44,244 nucleotides of DNA from Priapulus caudatus (GCF_000485595.1 NW_014577614.1:66222-110465), one strand, 5' to 3'; positions 33,071-43,892 are shown, numbered from the stretch's first letter. Notes: generated by a model not told the origin, from the letters alone. Numbers and translations: made by a program.

Positions 33071-33492
33071 CAAGAGCATTAGTGTTTTAGCATGTGTGAC
33101 AGAATCTCGTGTCACCACTGAAGAATTGATCAATCTTACTGTGAGTCTCGAACCTGTTATCCTTGTAAATTCTTACATGTTCCATAAATCCTTGACAAGT
33201 TTTGTCAAGGACGTGTTACTACACCTAAGTCGGACAGCATGCAAGTACAAATATCTTTCTTCCCCTCATACTCATACTTATACATATACATATATATACA
33301 TATACATATACTTCTTTCTCCCCTGGTCTACCCATGCCATGTACTATACTGAACAGTAGTAATCGACATGCAGAAAATCAAATGTTGTACACCAAGTTCC
33401 ACTGTGTCAGTTGTGCACCTGGTAGATCTACTAGGGTGATTAATTTTCAAGGGAGAAGGTTACAAGGTATAGTCCTGTAGGTATACAATGAG

Positions 33493-33570
<78 letters not shown>

Positions 33571-33572
33571 TA
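33071..33572. repeat. microsatellite-rich spacer: (CATA)n, (CA)n, (TA)n, (TAGA)n
   Basis: 33265-33310 is CATATA-rich. 33494-33511 is (CA)n, then (TA)n to about 33541, then (TAGA)n to 33570. The LTR element begins at the edge of this tract. No gene. Confidence 0.85.
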
Positions 33573-35306
33573 TGTAGCGTTGAAGTATGTTTTCGTTTAT
33601 AAAAGGTGATATAAATCCAAACTTGTGTATTAAACTAAATAAACTTTAATATCTTGCACACCGTGTAGTCACATCTTGCATAGCGAGACAAAGAAACGCG
33701 CACACGCGCGTAAGTTCTTGTGCTTACTCCCGCGATCACAACCAGACTCCCCGACTCCTACATCTCTGTCTTCCCCCGTCTCTCTAATTTCTCTTCTATA
33801 TATTACCCCCAAAACCCCTACATCCTGAGCGCACATGTCACCCGTTCTCCCAGACCACGTACTACCTCCATTTCACAATGATCCTAGAAACGCGCGACCT
33901 AAAACACGTTTACACTCCCTATAACATCAATGTAGGCGTAACAAGATGCGCGACGCTGTGTCTAGATAGACTATTACTAAAGCAACCCCTAGTCTAGCTC
34001 CGCTGACTAATTCATGCAACATTTGTAAAACATATGTTACACTATCTCCCCCTTCTCCAAGACGATGACTACTCTAGCTGTCATCGATTCAGCGTCCCCG
34101 CTGATCTACACTTCAATCTAAACCTAAACAATTTCTAAAAAAAAAATACTATCCTAATACTTTCCTAACTCAACCCCAACGAGAGAAACGTATTTATGTC
34201 TAATTAAACAACCCACAATCAATACACAAACAAAACAGCATTCAAAATACAAGAAAACAAAATACATATGAAGCATAAAGCTTTCTATACAAAACAAGTA
34301 ACGATAAGGTTCGATCACCATACAAGTCAGAAATTCAAAACATTTGGCAGTGAACATTTTGATATCGCTGCAATTACTCTCACTCTTGCGTCTTTTTATG
34401 CTGTAACGTACGTGGCATATGCGTATACCGACACGCATTATCGAAACCACGTTTCCAGCCATGTGCTCCATTATATATCATCTCAAGAGCTAATAATACC
34501 TTAAAAAGAGCTAATAATACCTAATAATAATAATAATAAGAGCTAATAATACCTAATAAAGGTATTATTAGCTCTTGATCATTTTTATTACCTTTATTAC
34601 CATTTTTACCATTATTACCAATACACCATTATTACACACAGCACCAATGTGGACCTGACAACCTTTGTCACTTCCACACATCATTCAGCCAAAAAAAACA
34701 CGCAAAACTGATTTCATATTTTCGATTAAATGTTTTAGGCTTATCAAACTCTGATGGAAAAATGTATTTAGCAGTCTGACAATATAGTGTAAACGTACCG
34801 TTACGACAAATTCAAGAAAACGATCACACATTTAAAGTTTCACACAAAAGATTTTCCCACACAGAAACAAACGGTCACAAGCATCTACCATGGAAAAAAT
34901 ACGGCGTACATAAAACAAAGAAAAACAGATAAAAATACACATTCCTGATGATGTCACCCTTTCACGCCCAGTTTCGACGGCACGAGATTAAAGCTTTCCA
35001 CCAATTAAATTCTAGAATTCCCTGGATTTTGTTTTTTTTAGCTATTACAGTTCGCAATTTATCTTTCACGTCCTCTGTCTCTGCTCTGTCAGCCTTGCCT
35101 TCTCTGTTCTGCTATCTTCGCTGTCTCACACACCGGCCGTCACTTCTTCCACGCTGTCTTACTCACAGTAGTTCCTACGCCGTGTGTATCCACCGTTCTC
35201 TCTCCTGCGTCTCGCTCTGTTTCTCCCGTCTCGCTCTCCGCCATTCTTCGTCTCTGTCGATCGATCTCCGTCGTTCTTCGTTTCCTCTAATCTTGCTCCT
35301 GTTCCC

Positions 35307-35349
<43 letters not shown>

Positions 35350-35663
35350 CTCTCTCTCTCTCTTCTCTCTCTCGTCTCTTTCTCTCTCTCTCTCTCTCTT
35401 CCTCCCTCTCTCTTGCTTTTCTCGTCTGCTCTCCGTTTCCCCTCTAGTTTTCTTGCCGCGAGTGTACTCAGCGACTCCTCCTGTCTATTCTTCCTTCTCC
35501 ATCTTCCTTGCGTAGTATGGCCCGTAGATCGACATAGTTGGATACCTTACGCTTTCGTCCGCAAAGAATACCCAGGTTTTGGACTGTCATTGGCTCCGAA
35601 ATGTAACATTGAATTAAAAGTTTCGTATAAATGATGAGGAAGGAAGAAGGAACATATGTTACA
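33573..35663 (-). mobile_element. non-autonomous LTR retroelement, 5' LTR internally deleted
   Basis: Read on the minus strand. One LTR is 33573-34036 (plus-strand ends TGTAGCG...TATGTTACA), with a polypurine tract next to it (GGAGAAGGGGGAGATAG on the minus strand, 34037-34053). The partner LTR at 35602-35663 is only 62 bp: it keeps about 38 bp of one end and 13 bp of the other, so its middle has been lost. The interior has no coding frame beyond repeat-derived ones but shares blocks with the neighbouring element: 34264-34480 with 37265-37440, and 34640-34820 with 37550-37740. I see no clean target-site duplication. Confidence 0.6.
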
Positions 35664-36104
35664 TTAGCTCCTGGTTACATATATAGAATATATATATAAA
35701 CAAAGTCAAGGTATAGAATAAGGGTGTTTAAAGTTTAATTGACGAGCTTTCGAGATTCCATCTCTTCATGCAGTCGTCAGCAGACATTGGAATAGAATCA
35801 AATAATCAAAAACAAATACATCGTTATAGATAATCAAAAATGATTATTCTCAACAATTCGCGCTTTGCCATGAATACGGACGCAAAAGAACACGCAACAC
35901 ACACACATATATATATATATTATATTTATATATATATATATATATATATATAGCGTGTTCTTACGTTTGCTGACACTGAATGAAGAGATGTAATCTCGAA
36001 AACTCGTCAATTAAATATATTATATCTATAACTCATTGTATTTGTTTTTGATTAGTTCGATTCTATTCCAATGTATATATATATATATATATATATTATA
36101 TATT
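35664..36104. repeat. inverted pair of Penelope-type hairpins around a (TA)n tract
   Basis: 35732-35830 and 35963-36070 are inverted copies. Each has GACGAG-like, TTTCGAGAT and ATCTCTTCAT motifs plus a shared flank (GGAATAGAATC, AAAAACAAATAC). The centre is (CA)n/(TA)n. Such GAAGAGATG...ATCTCGAAA hairpins occur at the ends of Penelope-like retroelements, and several families carry hammerhead ribozymes there. No coding sequence remains. Confidence 0.6.
35970..36012 (+). ncRNA. hammerhead-ribozyme-like hairpin (right copy)
   Basis: TGAC, then CTGAATGA, a stem-loop GAGAT-GTA-ATCTC, then GAAA, ACTC and GTCA. The layout follows a minimal type I hammerhead: outer stem TGAC/GTCA, a CUGANGA-like box, stem II, GAAA, and a UC cleavage position. 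The core box has one extra base compared with the canonical CUGANGA, so activity is doubtful. The left copy on the minus strand (35739-35781) has CTGCATGA at the same place. Confidence 0.35.
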
Positions 36105-36776
36105 TGTAGACACGTTATTAAGCGCTACCTTGTTTAATCTGTTCTGAAATGAACTAGAGACAAGTAAAGACAGACAAGACGAGATAGTCGTTCAGTAGTG
36201 TTTTACTATACATAATATCACATAGAAATCAATGTGCTACAGACTAGCAAGACCGTTCAAATACATAGCGACCGTATCACGCACCTACACCTTTCTCGAT
36301 ACGTGTCTTCTAACAAGAGCCCGAGAAGCAAGGCCTCGTCCTTATATACGCGCCGCCTTTTCCTTACGTTCACCTCTCGTTATAGTTTCCTTCTCTGCTT
36401 CCTCCTCCACTTCCTCCGGCCACTGACATGAGCCAAATACGAATTCCTCCTCCACCTCCTCCATTACCCATAGCGATGGCTACGGAGATGCATGTCTCCG
36501 CCTCGACTTCGTATTCAGCCGATTCCCATGCTACCCATTTCTGCCCTGATGTCATAGGTCATCTGCGTCAGCGTCTAGGTTTGTCTAATGCGCACATGCC
36601 CGGAACCTTAGGCCTCCGCGCTCGATCATTGCTTGGTCTCGTACATGCTAACTAGCTCGCGTAGTGTCCATTCTTAGTATGTTGTGACACCTCTCCGACA
36701 CTGTGTGCGCCAAGATTGCATTTCCCCCGCATCGCTATCGCTCTCTCTCGTGGCAATCTGCAATCTGCCCCTTACA
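36105..36776 (-). repeat. LTR (3' LTR in element orientation)
   Basis: 672 bp. Landmarks shared with the partner are AGCGCTACCTTGTTTAATC, AGACAAGACGAGA, TACTATACATAATATCACAT, GCAAGACCGTTCA, CGACCGTATCACGCAC and TATAGTTTCCTTCTCTGCTT. Differences between the two LTRs are mostly single-base indels. Confidence 0.75.
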
Positions 36777-38987
36777 TTCCTCCTCCCCCATCGGACGATG
36801 CAATCATCGTCAAGTCGCAGCGTCCTGGCTGTCATCGATGGGACCCGAAATTTTGCCCGTGAGACAATCGATTGGTGACGTAGCTACAGACGACCGCAGC
36901 TCGCATATACCGAACGCACGAAACTCGACTGGCAATCTCGAACGAATGGCCGTTGCTACCTTCCATTTAAATGCGCGCATCATGCCGTGGTTCATTAAAT
37001 ACATATCGCGAGCAAGTCAAATGTTCGTACATATTGCGCGCCATGCTAGACCGCACACCAAGAACCCAATGCTACGAACACGCCGCGTTTAGGCGCGCAG
37101 GTATGGCACGCACACCTCTCCCAACTCTATTTTTCCGAACCGGTCGGTCGGTCGGTGATCGTCCGATCAGCGATCGTATCGTAAACAACATCCATTTTTC
37201 TATTTAACTATTTCTTTTATTTCTCCCTAATTTAGCTTTCGATTACCCTCGCACTATATTTATACTCTACAAAACAAGTAACGATAAAGTTCGATCACCA
37301 TACGAGTCAGAACTTCAACACATTTAGCAGTAAACATTTTGATATCGCTGCAATTACTCTCAATCTTGCGTCTTTTTATGCTGTAAGTTGTAACGTACAA
37401 TAGCTACAATGCAACATATGCGCGTACCGACACGCATTACCGAATACCGTATTCCCGAATACGTATTACCGAAACGACGTTTAACTACCTCGAGCTTCGT
37501 GCTCCGTTATATATCATATTGATCCGTATTAATCCCGTATATCCTCATTTAACACCGATGTGGACCTGACAACCTTTGTCACTTCACACATCATACAGCC
37601 AACAAAAAGACGCAAAACTGATTTCATATTTTCGATTAAATGTTTTAGGCCTATATCAAACTCTAATTGAAGAATGTGTTTAGCAGTCTGACAATATAGC
37701 GCAAACGTACCGTTACGACAAATTCAACAACGATGACAAATTTCTACATAACGTTTCACGCAAAGATTACACCAATAAATACTACAATCAACGAAAAATA
37801 AGAACACGTCCCGTAGGCTGTGAAACAATCGTATATCGGCAAAAATGGTTGCGTACCTCACAGGTGTGAGTTTCGAGACATTATAATATGCACTTTTTGG
37901 TATGCAATAGGAATAATAGACCAGGAAGAGTATGGTTTTGTTCTGTGCTCTAGGTGTACATTCCCCTCTGTGCTATCCTCCGAGTCATACTTATACCGTG
38001 ACACCTAAACCGAACGATTACCCCCTCAGGTGAATCTCGTAGTTCTGCTAACGGGCGTAAATCTACCTGTGCCTACCGTCACTACTGTCGCTCTCTGTCC
38101 ACGATTCTGTTCGTGGCCTACCTCAGCGAGTCTGAGGGCGTATATCCCAGGCCCTTGCATTAACCTGTGCATCTACCTAGCACCCTCGACTTATTCCCTT
38201 AGAACTATATGCCTTGTCTCGGAAATTCGGCATTCTACGCATTTCAGAAAACTCGTAACCCGAAATCAAGACCCTCTACCACGCTGTTGAGTAAAGATTT
38301 AATAACTTCACGTCTAACACATGCCATCGTTTCTATAGGTAAATCAGTCATCGCTAACGTAATAAAATAATCTGATGTTGAGGGTGGTGGAGGGGATAGT
38401 GGCGGTAGTTATAGGCGGAGAAAAGTGCTTTAATATTTCGCTAAGTAATACGCTCGTACCTTTCAAAGCTAGTTTAATACGCAATCTATTTATGCCGACA
38501 CAATAATTGTTTCACTCACCCGCCTCGAACTATCTCCTTGAGTTTGTGGTCTTTCCAGCGGATATCTCGCTATATTGTCGCTGTCCGGCATCAGCTGCTT
38601 TCTGTCGATCCTTGCGTATAGCTGAATCGCGCGTGTTTCTGCGTCGTCCCTGCTTCTCCCATAGCCAGGTCGTACAATTGCGAATGTTCTGGCTTATACG
38701 CGCTATTTGCAGCTGCATATCACTGTCCCTATGCATTTCCATACATTTTGCTCGTATGGCGAAACTCTGCATAACGAATGTCACAATCTTCTCTCCACTT
38801 CTCTTCTCTTCTCTTCATTTCTTCTTTTCTTCTCTCCTCTTCTCCCTCCTTCTTTTTCTTCTTCTTCTTCATCGTTACAGTTGTCTTCACTCAGTGTTTC
38901 TCTCGACTCTCGTGCATCGTATAGCTGTAGTACCTTTAGTTCGTTGTTTGGCAAAGGAATACCCAAGTTCGACTGGTACTGCACCAA

Positions 38988-39670
38988 TGTAGACACGTGA
39001 TTAGCGCTACCTTGTTTAATCTGTTCTGTAATGAACTAGAGACAAGTAAAGACAGACAAGACGAGAAGTAGCGTTCAGTAGTGTTTTACTATACATAATA
39101 TCACATAGAAACTCAATGTGCTACAGACTAGCAAGACCGTTCATTTACATAGCGACCGTATCACGCACTTACACCTTTCTCGATCGGTGTCTTCTAACCA
39201 GAGCCCCGAGAAGCAAGGCTTCGTCCTTATATACGCCGCGCCCTTTTCCTACGTCACCTCTCGTTATAGTTTCCTTCTCTGCTTCCTCCTCCACTTCCTC
39301 CGGCCACTGGACATGCAAATACGGGAAATCCGTCCTCCACCTCCTCCATTACCCATAGCGAATGCTACGCGAGATGCATGTCTGCCGCCTCGACTTCGTA
39401 TTCAGCCGATTTCCCATGCTCCCATTTCTGCCTGATGTCATACGTCATCTGGTCAGCGTCTAGGTTTCGTCATCATGCGCAATGCCGGGAACCTAGGCTC
39501 GCGCTCGACATTATTGCTTGGTCTCGTACATGCTACTAGCTCGCGTAGTGTTCCATTCTTTAGTATGTTTGTGCACACCTCTCCCGACAACTGTGGCGCC
39601 AAGATTGCTTTCATTCCCCCGCATCGCTATCGCTCTTCTCTCGTGGCATCTGCCAATCTGCCCGCTTACA
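38988..39670 (-). repeat. LTR (5' LTR in element orientation)
   Basis: 683-bp partner of 36105-36776 with the same TGTAGACACG and CTTACA ends. Short frames through it, such as those at 39116-39435, duplicate those of the other LTR and are not genes. Confidence 0.75.
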
Positions 39671-39724
39671 ATATATATATATATATATATTATAACACGC
39701 ACAAAACACACACAACACACAGAG

Positions 39725-39755
<31 letters not shown>

Positions 39756-39870
39756 CACGCGCGCGCGCAACGCACGACGCACGCACGCACACACAGAACA
39801 CACACACACACACCACACACACACACTACACACACACACACACACACAACAACACACAACGAAGCAAAGG
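39671..39870. repeat. (TA)n then (AC)n microsatellite
   Basis: (TA)n at 39671-39692, then an AC-rich tract to about 39860 with a GCGCGCGC core. It separates the LTR element from the 3' end of the minus-strand Penelope fragment. Confidence 0.9.
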
Positions 39871-39879
39871 ACTCAAAAA

Positions 39880-40205
39880 TCACACGTAATTAAAGTTTAC
39901 GTTCATGCCCCCTGGATTTAAACAACCAACCCTCAGAATTAATTTCTGCTCAGTCATGACATGTCGACTTGAGCTATTGTAATATGGTGTCAGTTGGCAG
40001 CCACACACACGCACGTCATCAATGTGGTGATCCGGTTGGTTAAAATGGTCAGCAACCGGAAAACCATGGAAATTGAGGCGAATAGATCTTAGGTGTTCAA
40101 CAAACTTATCCGCAAGGCGGCGTTTTGTTTCGCCAATATAGTAAATTTGGCATTTAACGCATTTAATGGTGTAAATGAGGTTCGTCGACACGCATGTAAA
40201 TTAAT
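39880..40205 (-). pseudogene. Penelope-like element fragment: GIY-YIG endonuclease domain
   Basis: Minus-strand frame with FTCVSTNLIYTIKCVKCQIY, then YIGETKRRLADKFVEHLRSI and VADHFNQPDHH. This is the GIY-YIG nuclease found at the C-terminus of endonuclease-bearing Penelope-like elements, where it nicks target DNA for reverse transcription. The frame reaches a normal stop at the 39880 end but is cut off upstream at about 40205, so the reverse transcriptase is missing, as expected for a 5'-truncated copy. It differs clearly from the plus-strand copy next to it (TIKCVKC against EISCRKC), so it belongs to another family. Confidence 0.88.
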
Positions 40206-40219
40206 CCCGTACTATAAAT

Positions 40220-43200
40220 TTGCCCCGAAAAAATTGCTACACTAAATTAGCAATGAACCACGAGCACAAGAAGAGAAGAAGAACTACAGAAGACTCGCCA
40301 GTCATGCAGCCGCGCAAAGTTATAGGGGTCCACCCAACTGACACCCCTATAATGATAGACGCTGCAACATCTCCAATCCAGATTAATATCAACAAAAACG
40401 CACAAGGGTTACGAGTACCCATAGAAGCTGAGCCTTTGTTCCGCAAACTGCGCAACCTGAAGGATAAGCTTTAAAGGTACGAGACTCACAAATCTCGTTT
40501 GGAAGAGAGCCTGAGACAGCATCACATCCCGCCCTCCATGGATTTAAAAATGCTGCCAGTCGTCGGCAAACATGATGAAGAGTTCATGTCAGCCTGGCAG
40601 GCCTCTCTCACACAATTCCAAGAGCATATGGCCCTAATAACCATCAACTATGCCAAGGACACCGCAGAGCAACTAAGCGCAGAGATAACATCCACCCGCG
40701 AGGAACTAGTAAAAATCACTGGCTCCTCAACGAAAGCCGAAGAAATAGAAGCCTGGGTGGATACACTCAACGAACGCGCAGCACAACGGCAACAATCCTT
40801 ACGCGACAGAAAACCTAAAGCCACACAAAAAAACAATGGGGAAAGAGCAACGGAAGAGCCGCTGCAAAACAAACAGACCACACTGAGACCAGACCGCAAA
40901 CAACCCCAAAAAAACGTGAAGCGCAGGGAGGGGGCGAAACCCTACAACAGGGCCTCCCTAGGCGCTCACAAAACAACCAAAAACACAAACCGCCCCCAGG
41001 CACAGGATCTCACATCGCTCACCAGAGCCATGCGAGACATATTAAGAAACCTTCCCAGGGAATAGTCTGCCACCTAGGCACTTTTTATAGCACTCTAGAC
41101 ATCAAAAAAACCAAGGGACACAATACACGGAAAATACTCAAACGACAACACGTTCAACACCTGACACCCCCCTTAAAAACAATAACCCCCCCCCCCAAAA
41201 AAAATACCCAAAAATATAATGAAACGGCGAATAACACAACCACCTTCTCGAATATCCCTCTGTTCAATCTTTCCTCGTACTCACCTACGACGGAAGAACA
41301 AAACGTACTGGGCAAGGGACTGGGCTTCTGCCCTACACCACCCCCCCGGACAGGTCCGCCATCCTAGGCAGCCTCAAAAATTTCTTCCGTCGCCTCAGAC
41401 TGAAGGAATTCTTCGGCTCCAAACAAATGCCCAGCAGCACAGGATCGCATTTCAGACCAGCCTCCACATGGACGCCCTCACCCAACAGAAACCCAGTACT
41501 GCAGACCTTCATCAAACTGGTACTCAGGGACGCGCTGCCTGCACCAATCCAAAAGCCCCCCCCCCGTTTCCACAATTTTCCGACCGAACAGCGACTAGCG
41601 CTGGAGCCACTGACCATCAACGAAGATTTAGTCATTGAACCTTGCGACAAGGGAGGAGGAATAGCAATCATGAATCGCGTAGACTACATCGCAGAATGCA
41701 TGAGACAGCTCAACAATACTACCCACTATTCTCCACAAACCATAGACCTCACCCCTAGACACAGAATAGAGATAGACAAACTCCTCCTCAAAGGCCTACA
41801 CACAGGAGAAATCAACAATAAAGAATACTCGGTGCTCACGCCAAAAGATACCCGAACGCCAAACTTCTATATCATGCCCAAAGTGCACAAGCAAGGCAAC
41901 CCGGGTAGACCCATCCTATCCGCAAACAGTAGCCCAACCGAAATGATCTCCGCCTTCGTGGACCACCACAATAATACCTTGGTACGCAACATACTCTCGT
42001 ACATTAGGGACACGGTAGATTTCTTCTCCTTCATCAGTAACTTCCCACCACTACCCCCCGAAGCGCTTCTCTGTACACTGGATGTTAGCTCACTCTACAC
42101 TAACATCTCCCCCGACGAAGGAATACAAGCTCTGCGCCAAGCCCTTGACACACGACCGGCACCGCAGAAACCTTCCACAAACTTCCTAGCAGACATAGCA
42201 GAACTGATTCTGACCAAAAACAACTTTCAGTTCAACAACCACCACTACTTACAAATACAAGGTACACCAATGGGCTCGAAGATGGCACCGTCTTATGCCA
42301 ACCTCTTCATGGACAATCTAGAACGCAAGTTTCTATCCTCCACAACACACCAACCGCTCACCTGGAAGAGGTATATCGACGATATCTTCGTTATCTGGAC
42401 CCATGGCACCGACGCCTGGGACTCATTCGTCACAAACCTTAATGGCTTCCATCCCACCATCAAATTCACGGAATCTCACAGATCGTTATGTCTCCCCTTC
42501 CTAGACGTACGGGTAACCATCGACAAGGGGTCCTTGCACACAGACGTATACTGTAAACCCACAGACTGCCACCCGTACCTCAGGACAGATTCAGCCCACC
42601 CTAAGGCACTCATAGACAACATCCCCTACGGGCAATTCTTCCGCCTAAAAAGGATCTGCTCAAACAAAGTGCGCTTCGACACGTGCTGCCAGGAGTTTAA
42701 GCACCTGTTCCTGAAACGGGGCTACAAGGCAGACCTGCTAGATAAGTCTATACAAAAAGCGTCACAATGCTCACGAGAATCACTGCTAAAACCCAAACCA
42801 AAAGCAGTGAACACAAACCTAAGAATTTCCTTTATCATGGAATACAACCCCAGTAACCCACAGATCAAACAGATCATCCAAAAACACTGGCACGTTCTAT
42901 CAGCCTTACCGGCCCTGAACCATATTCTCGACCATCCGCCTATCTTCGCCCTAAGCAGAGGTAAGAATTTGAAGGACGCGCTCATACGCGCAAGAATATC
43001 CCCACCACACTCTCGCCCTCAGCTCACCCACGCCAGTGGTCGCACCTCAACGCCAGGCACACGCCCCTGCAGGCGTACTCGCTGCTCCACGTGCAGCACG
43101 GTCAACTCACACACGGTCTTACCCTTCCCTCCCCCCACCGGAAATACATCACGCATTCCTTCACATGCATCTCCACGAACCTCATCTACGAAATCTCCTG

Positions 43201-43440
43201 TCGCAAATGCCCCGCGGCCAGATACATAGGCGAGACACAGCGTTAACTCAAAGATCGCATAGTTGAACACCTCCGTGACATTACAAAACGAGACATTAGC
43301 AGACCCGTCAGTGCTCATTTTACACGCGACAACCACACCGCAGCGGATTTTAAGTGCAGGGGGCATTGGACAAATATTCTCGGACCCCCCCCGAACATCC
43401 ACACACGATCCGCAACAGAAAGAAAAGAGAAGCCTATTGG
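40220..43440 (+). pseudogene. Penelope-like retroelement, near full length but broken
   Basis: Order of parts: basic N-terminus (MNHEHKKRRRTTEDSP); a Gln/Lys-rich region with possible helices (to 41065); the family motif NLSSYSPTTEEQNVLGKGL near 41258; a reverse transcriptase at 41430-42960 with FYIMPKVHK, DVSSLYTNI, GTPMGSKMAPSYANLFM, YIDDIF (42372-42389) and PFLDVRV; a Cys-rich stretch (CRRTRCSTC); and a GIY-YIG domain near 43160-43430 (STNLIYEISCRKC, RYIGETQR, IVEHLRD). Lesions: an in-frame TAA at 40472-40474; a stop at 41063-41065, which could instead divide two frames; a frame change at a C-run near 41340; another near 43125-43137; and a TAA at 43244-43246. The element is therefore inactive unless these are assembly errors; both frame changes sit in poly-C. 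Endonuclease-bearing Penelope elements of the Neptune/Poseidon type are the nearest groups I know. Confidence 0.92.
41427..43229 (+). CDS. reverse transcriptase frame of the Penelope-like element (600 codons)
   Basis: Longest uninterrupted frame in the element. It contains the complete fingers-palm portion: KVHK with GRPILSANSSP, then the DVSSLYTNI motif, GTPMGSKMAPSYA, the catalytic YIDDIF at residues 316-321, and KPTDCHPYL with SAHPKALIDNIPYGQFFRLK, which is typical of Penelope elements rather than LINEs. The real frame enters upstream of 41427 without an ATG (LRLKEFFGSK). The last ~30 codons are out of frame relative to the GIY-YIG domain that should follow. Confidence 0.9.
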   Translation: MPSSTGSHFRPASTWTPSPNRNPVLQTFIKLVLRDALPAPIQKPPPRFHNFPTEQRLALEPLTINEDLVIEPCDKGGGIAIMNRVDYIAECMRQLNNTTHYSPQTIDLTPRHRIEIDKLLLKGLHTGEINNKEYSVLTPKDTRTPNFYIMPKVHKQGNPGRPILSANSSPTEMISAFVDHHNNTLVRNILSYIRDTVDFFSFISNFPPLPPEALLCTLDVSSLYTNISPDEGIQALRQALDTRPAPQKPSTNFLADIAELILTKNNFQFNNHHYLQIQGTPMGSKMAPSYANLFMDNLERKFLSSTTHQPLTWKRYIDDIFVIWTHGTDAWDSFVTNLNGFHPTIKFTESHRSLCLPFLDVRVTIDKGSLHTDVYCKPTDCHPYLRTDSAHPKALIDNIPYGQFFRLKRICSNKVRFDTCCQEFKHLFLKRGYKADLLDKSIQKASQCSRESLLKPKPKAVNTNLRISFIMEYNPSNPQIKQIIQKHWHVLSALPALNHILDHPPIFALSRGKNLKDALIRARISPPHSRPQLTHASGRTSTPGTRPCRRTRCSTCSTVNSHTVLPFPPPTGNTSRIPSHASPRTSSTKSPVANAPRPDT

Positions 43441-43469
43441 ATCCAGAATCTAAACACCATCCAACCACC

Positions 43470-43835
43470 GCACCACTGGCCTCCGCTCCTCCCACTCTCC
43501 TCCCCTGTACCTCCACAAGATTAAACATCTGCAGGTAGGCCGTGCACCCAACGTACGCACGCAAAATACGGCTCTTGCGCAAGTATGGTCGGTGACGTCC
43601 TGTACGGTCAGTGTGACGTCAGTGCTATCCACCACCATAGACCAATCACGCACGCACATCCATGTATTGATAATACGTATATATATATATATCCTCCGCG
43701 CACTGGCCTCGCTCCTCCACACTCCTGCCCCTGGACCCTCCACAGAGAAAACTGCATGTAGGCCGTCACCTCCAACCGTACGCACGCAATAACGGCTCTG
43801 CGAAGTATGGTCGTGATGTCAGTGTGACGTCATCG
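43470..43835. repeat. tandemly duplicated ~215-bp 3' flank of the Penelope element
   Basis: Two copies, about 43475-43615 and 43702-43832. Each runs GCACTGGCCTC-type, CTCCACA, TGTAGGCCGT-type, CGTACGCACGCAA, TACGGCTCT, AAGTATGGTCG and GTGTGACGTCA, with small indels. Between them is CACGCACGCACATCCATG and a short (AT)n. Placed right after the endonuclease domain, these are probably the element's 3' repeats. Confidence 0.65.
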
Positions 43836-43867
43836 CGTACGGCGCGTACGCCGGCGCGTTACATGTG

Positions 43868-43892
43868 ATGGTCGTTGGTTCGAATCCATCTG
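43868..43892 (+). other. tRNA B-box-like motif, possible SINE or tRNA relic
   Basis: GGTTCGAATCC at about 43876 matches the RNA polymerase III B box exactly, and four of the five adjacent base pairs could form a T-arm. I find no matching A box or cloverleaf upstream, so this is not called a tRNA gene. Confidence 0.3.

Larger units (their letters stand above)
36105..39670 (-). mobile_element. non-autonomous LTR retrotransposon with two full LTRs
   Basis: Two long direct repeats, 36105-36776 and 38988-39670, both start TGTAGACACG and end CTTACA on the plus strand (TG...CA). Orientation is minus: beside 36776 the minus strand reads GATGGGGGAGGAGGAA directly before TGTAAG, a good polypurine tract. 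Beside 38988 the minus strand reads TTGGTGCAGTACCAGTC, a plausible primer-binding site. The 2.2-kb interior (36777-38987) has no frame over about 160 codons and no gag or pol motif, so it must be mobilised in trans. It lies between AT-microsatellite tracts, which hides any target-site duplication. Confidence 0.75.

Noticed and set aside
34948-35634. 228-codon Ser/Leu-rich frame
   Set aside because: Produced by (CT)n low-complexity sequence inside the interior of the LTR element; no gag or pol motif.
40237-41003. Minus-strand frames antisense to the Penelope N-terminal region
   Set aside because: Shadows of the plus-strand reading frame, which carries the family motifs.
43868-43892. tRNA gene
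   Set aside because: B box present but no A box, anticodon arm or acceptor pairing could be built.
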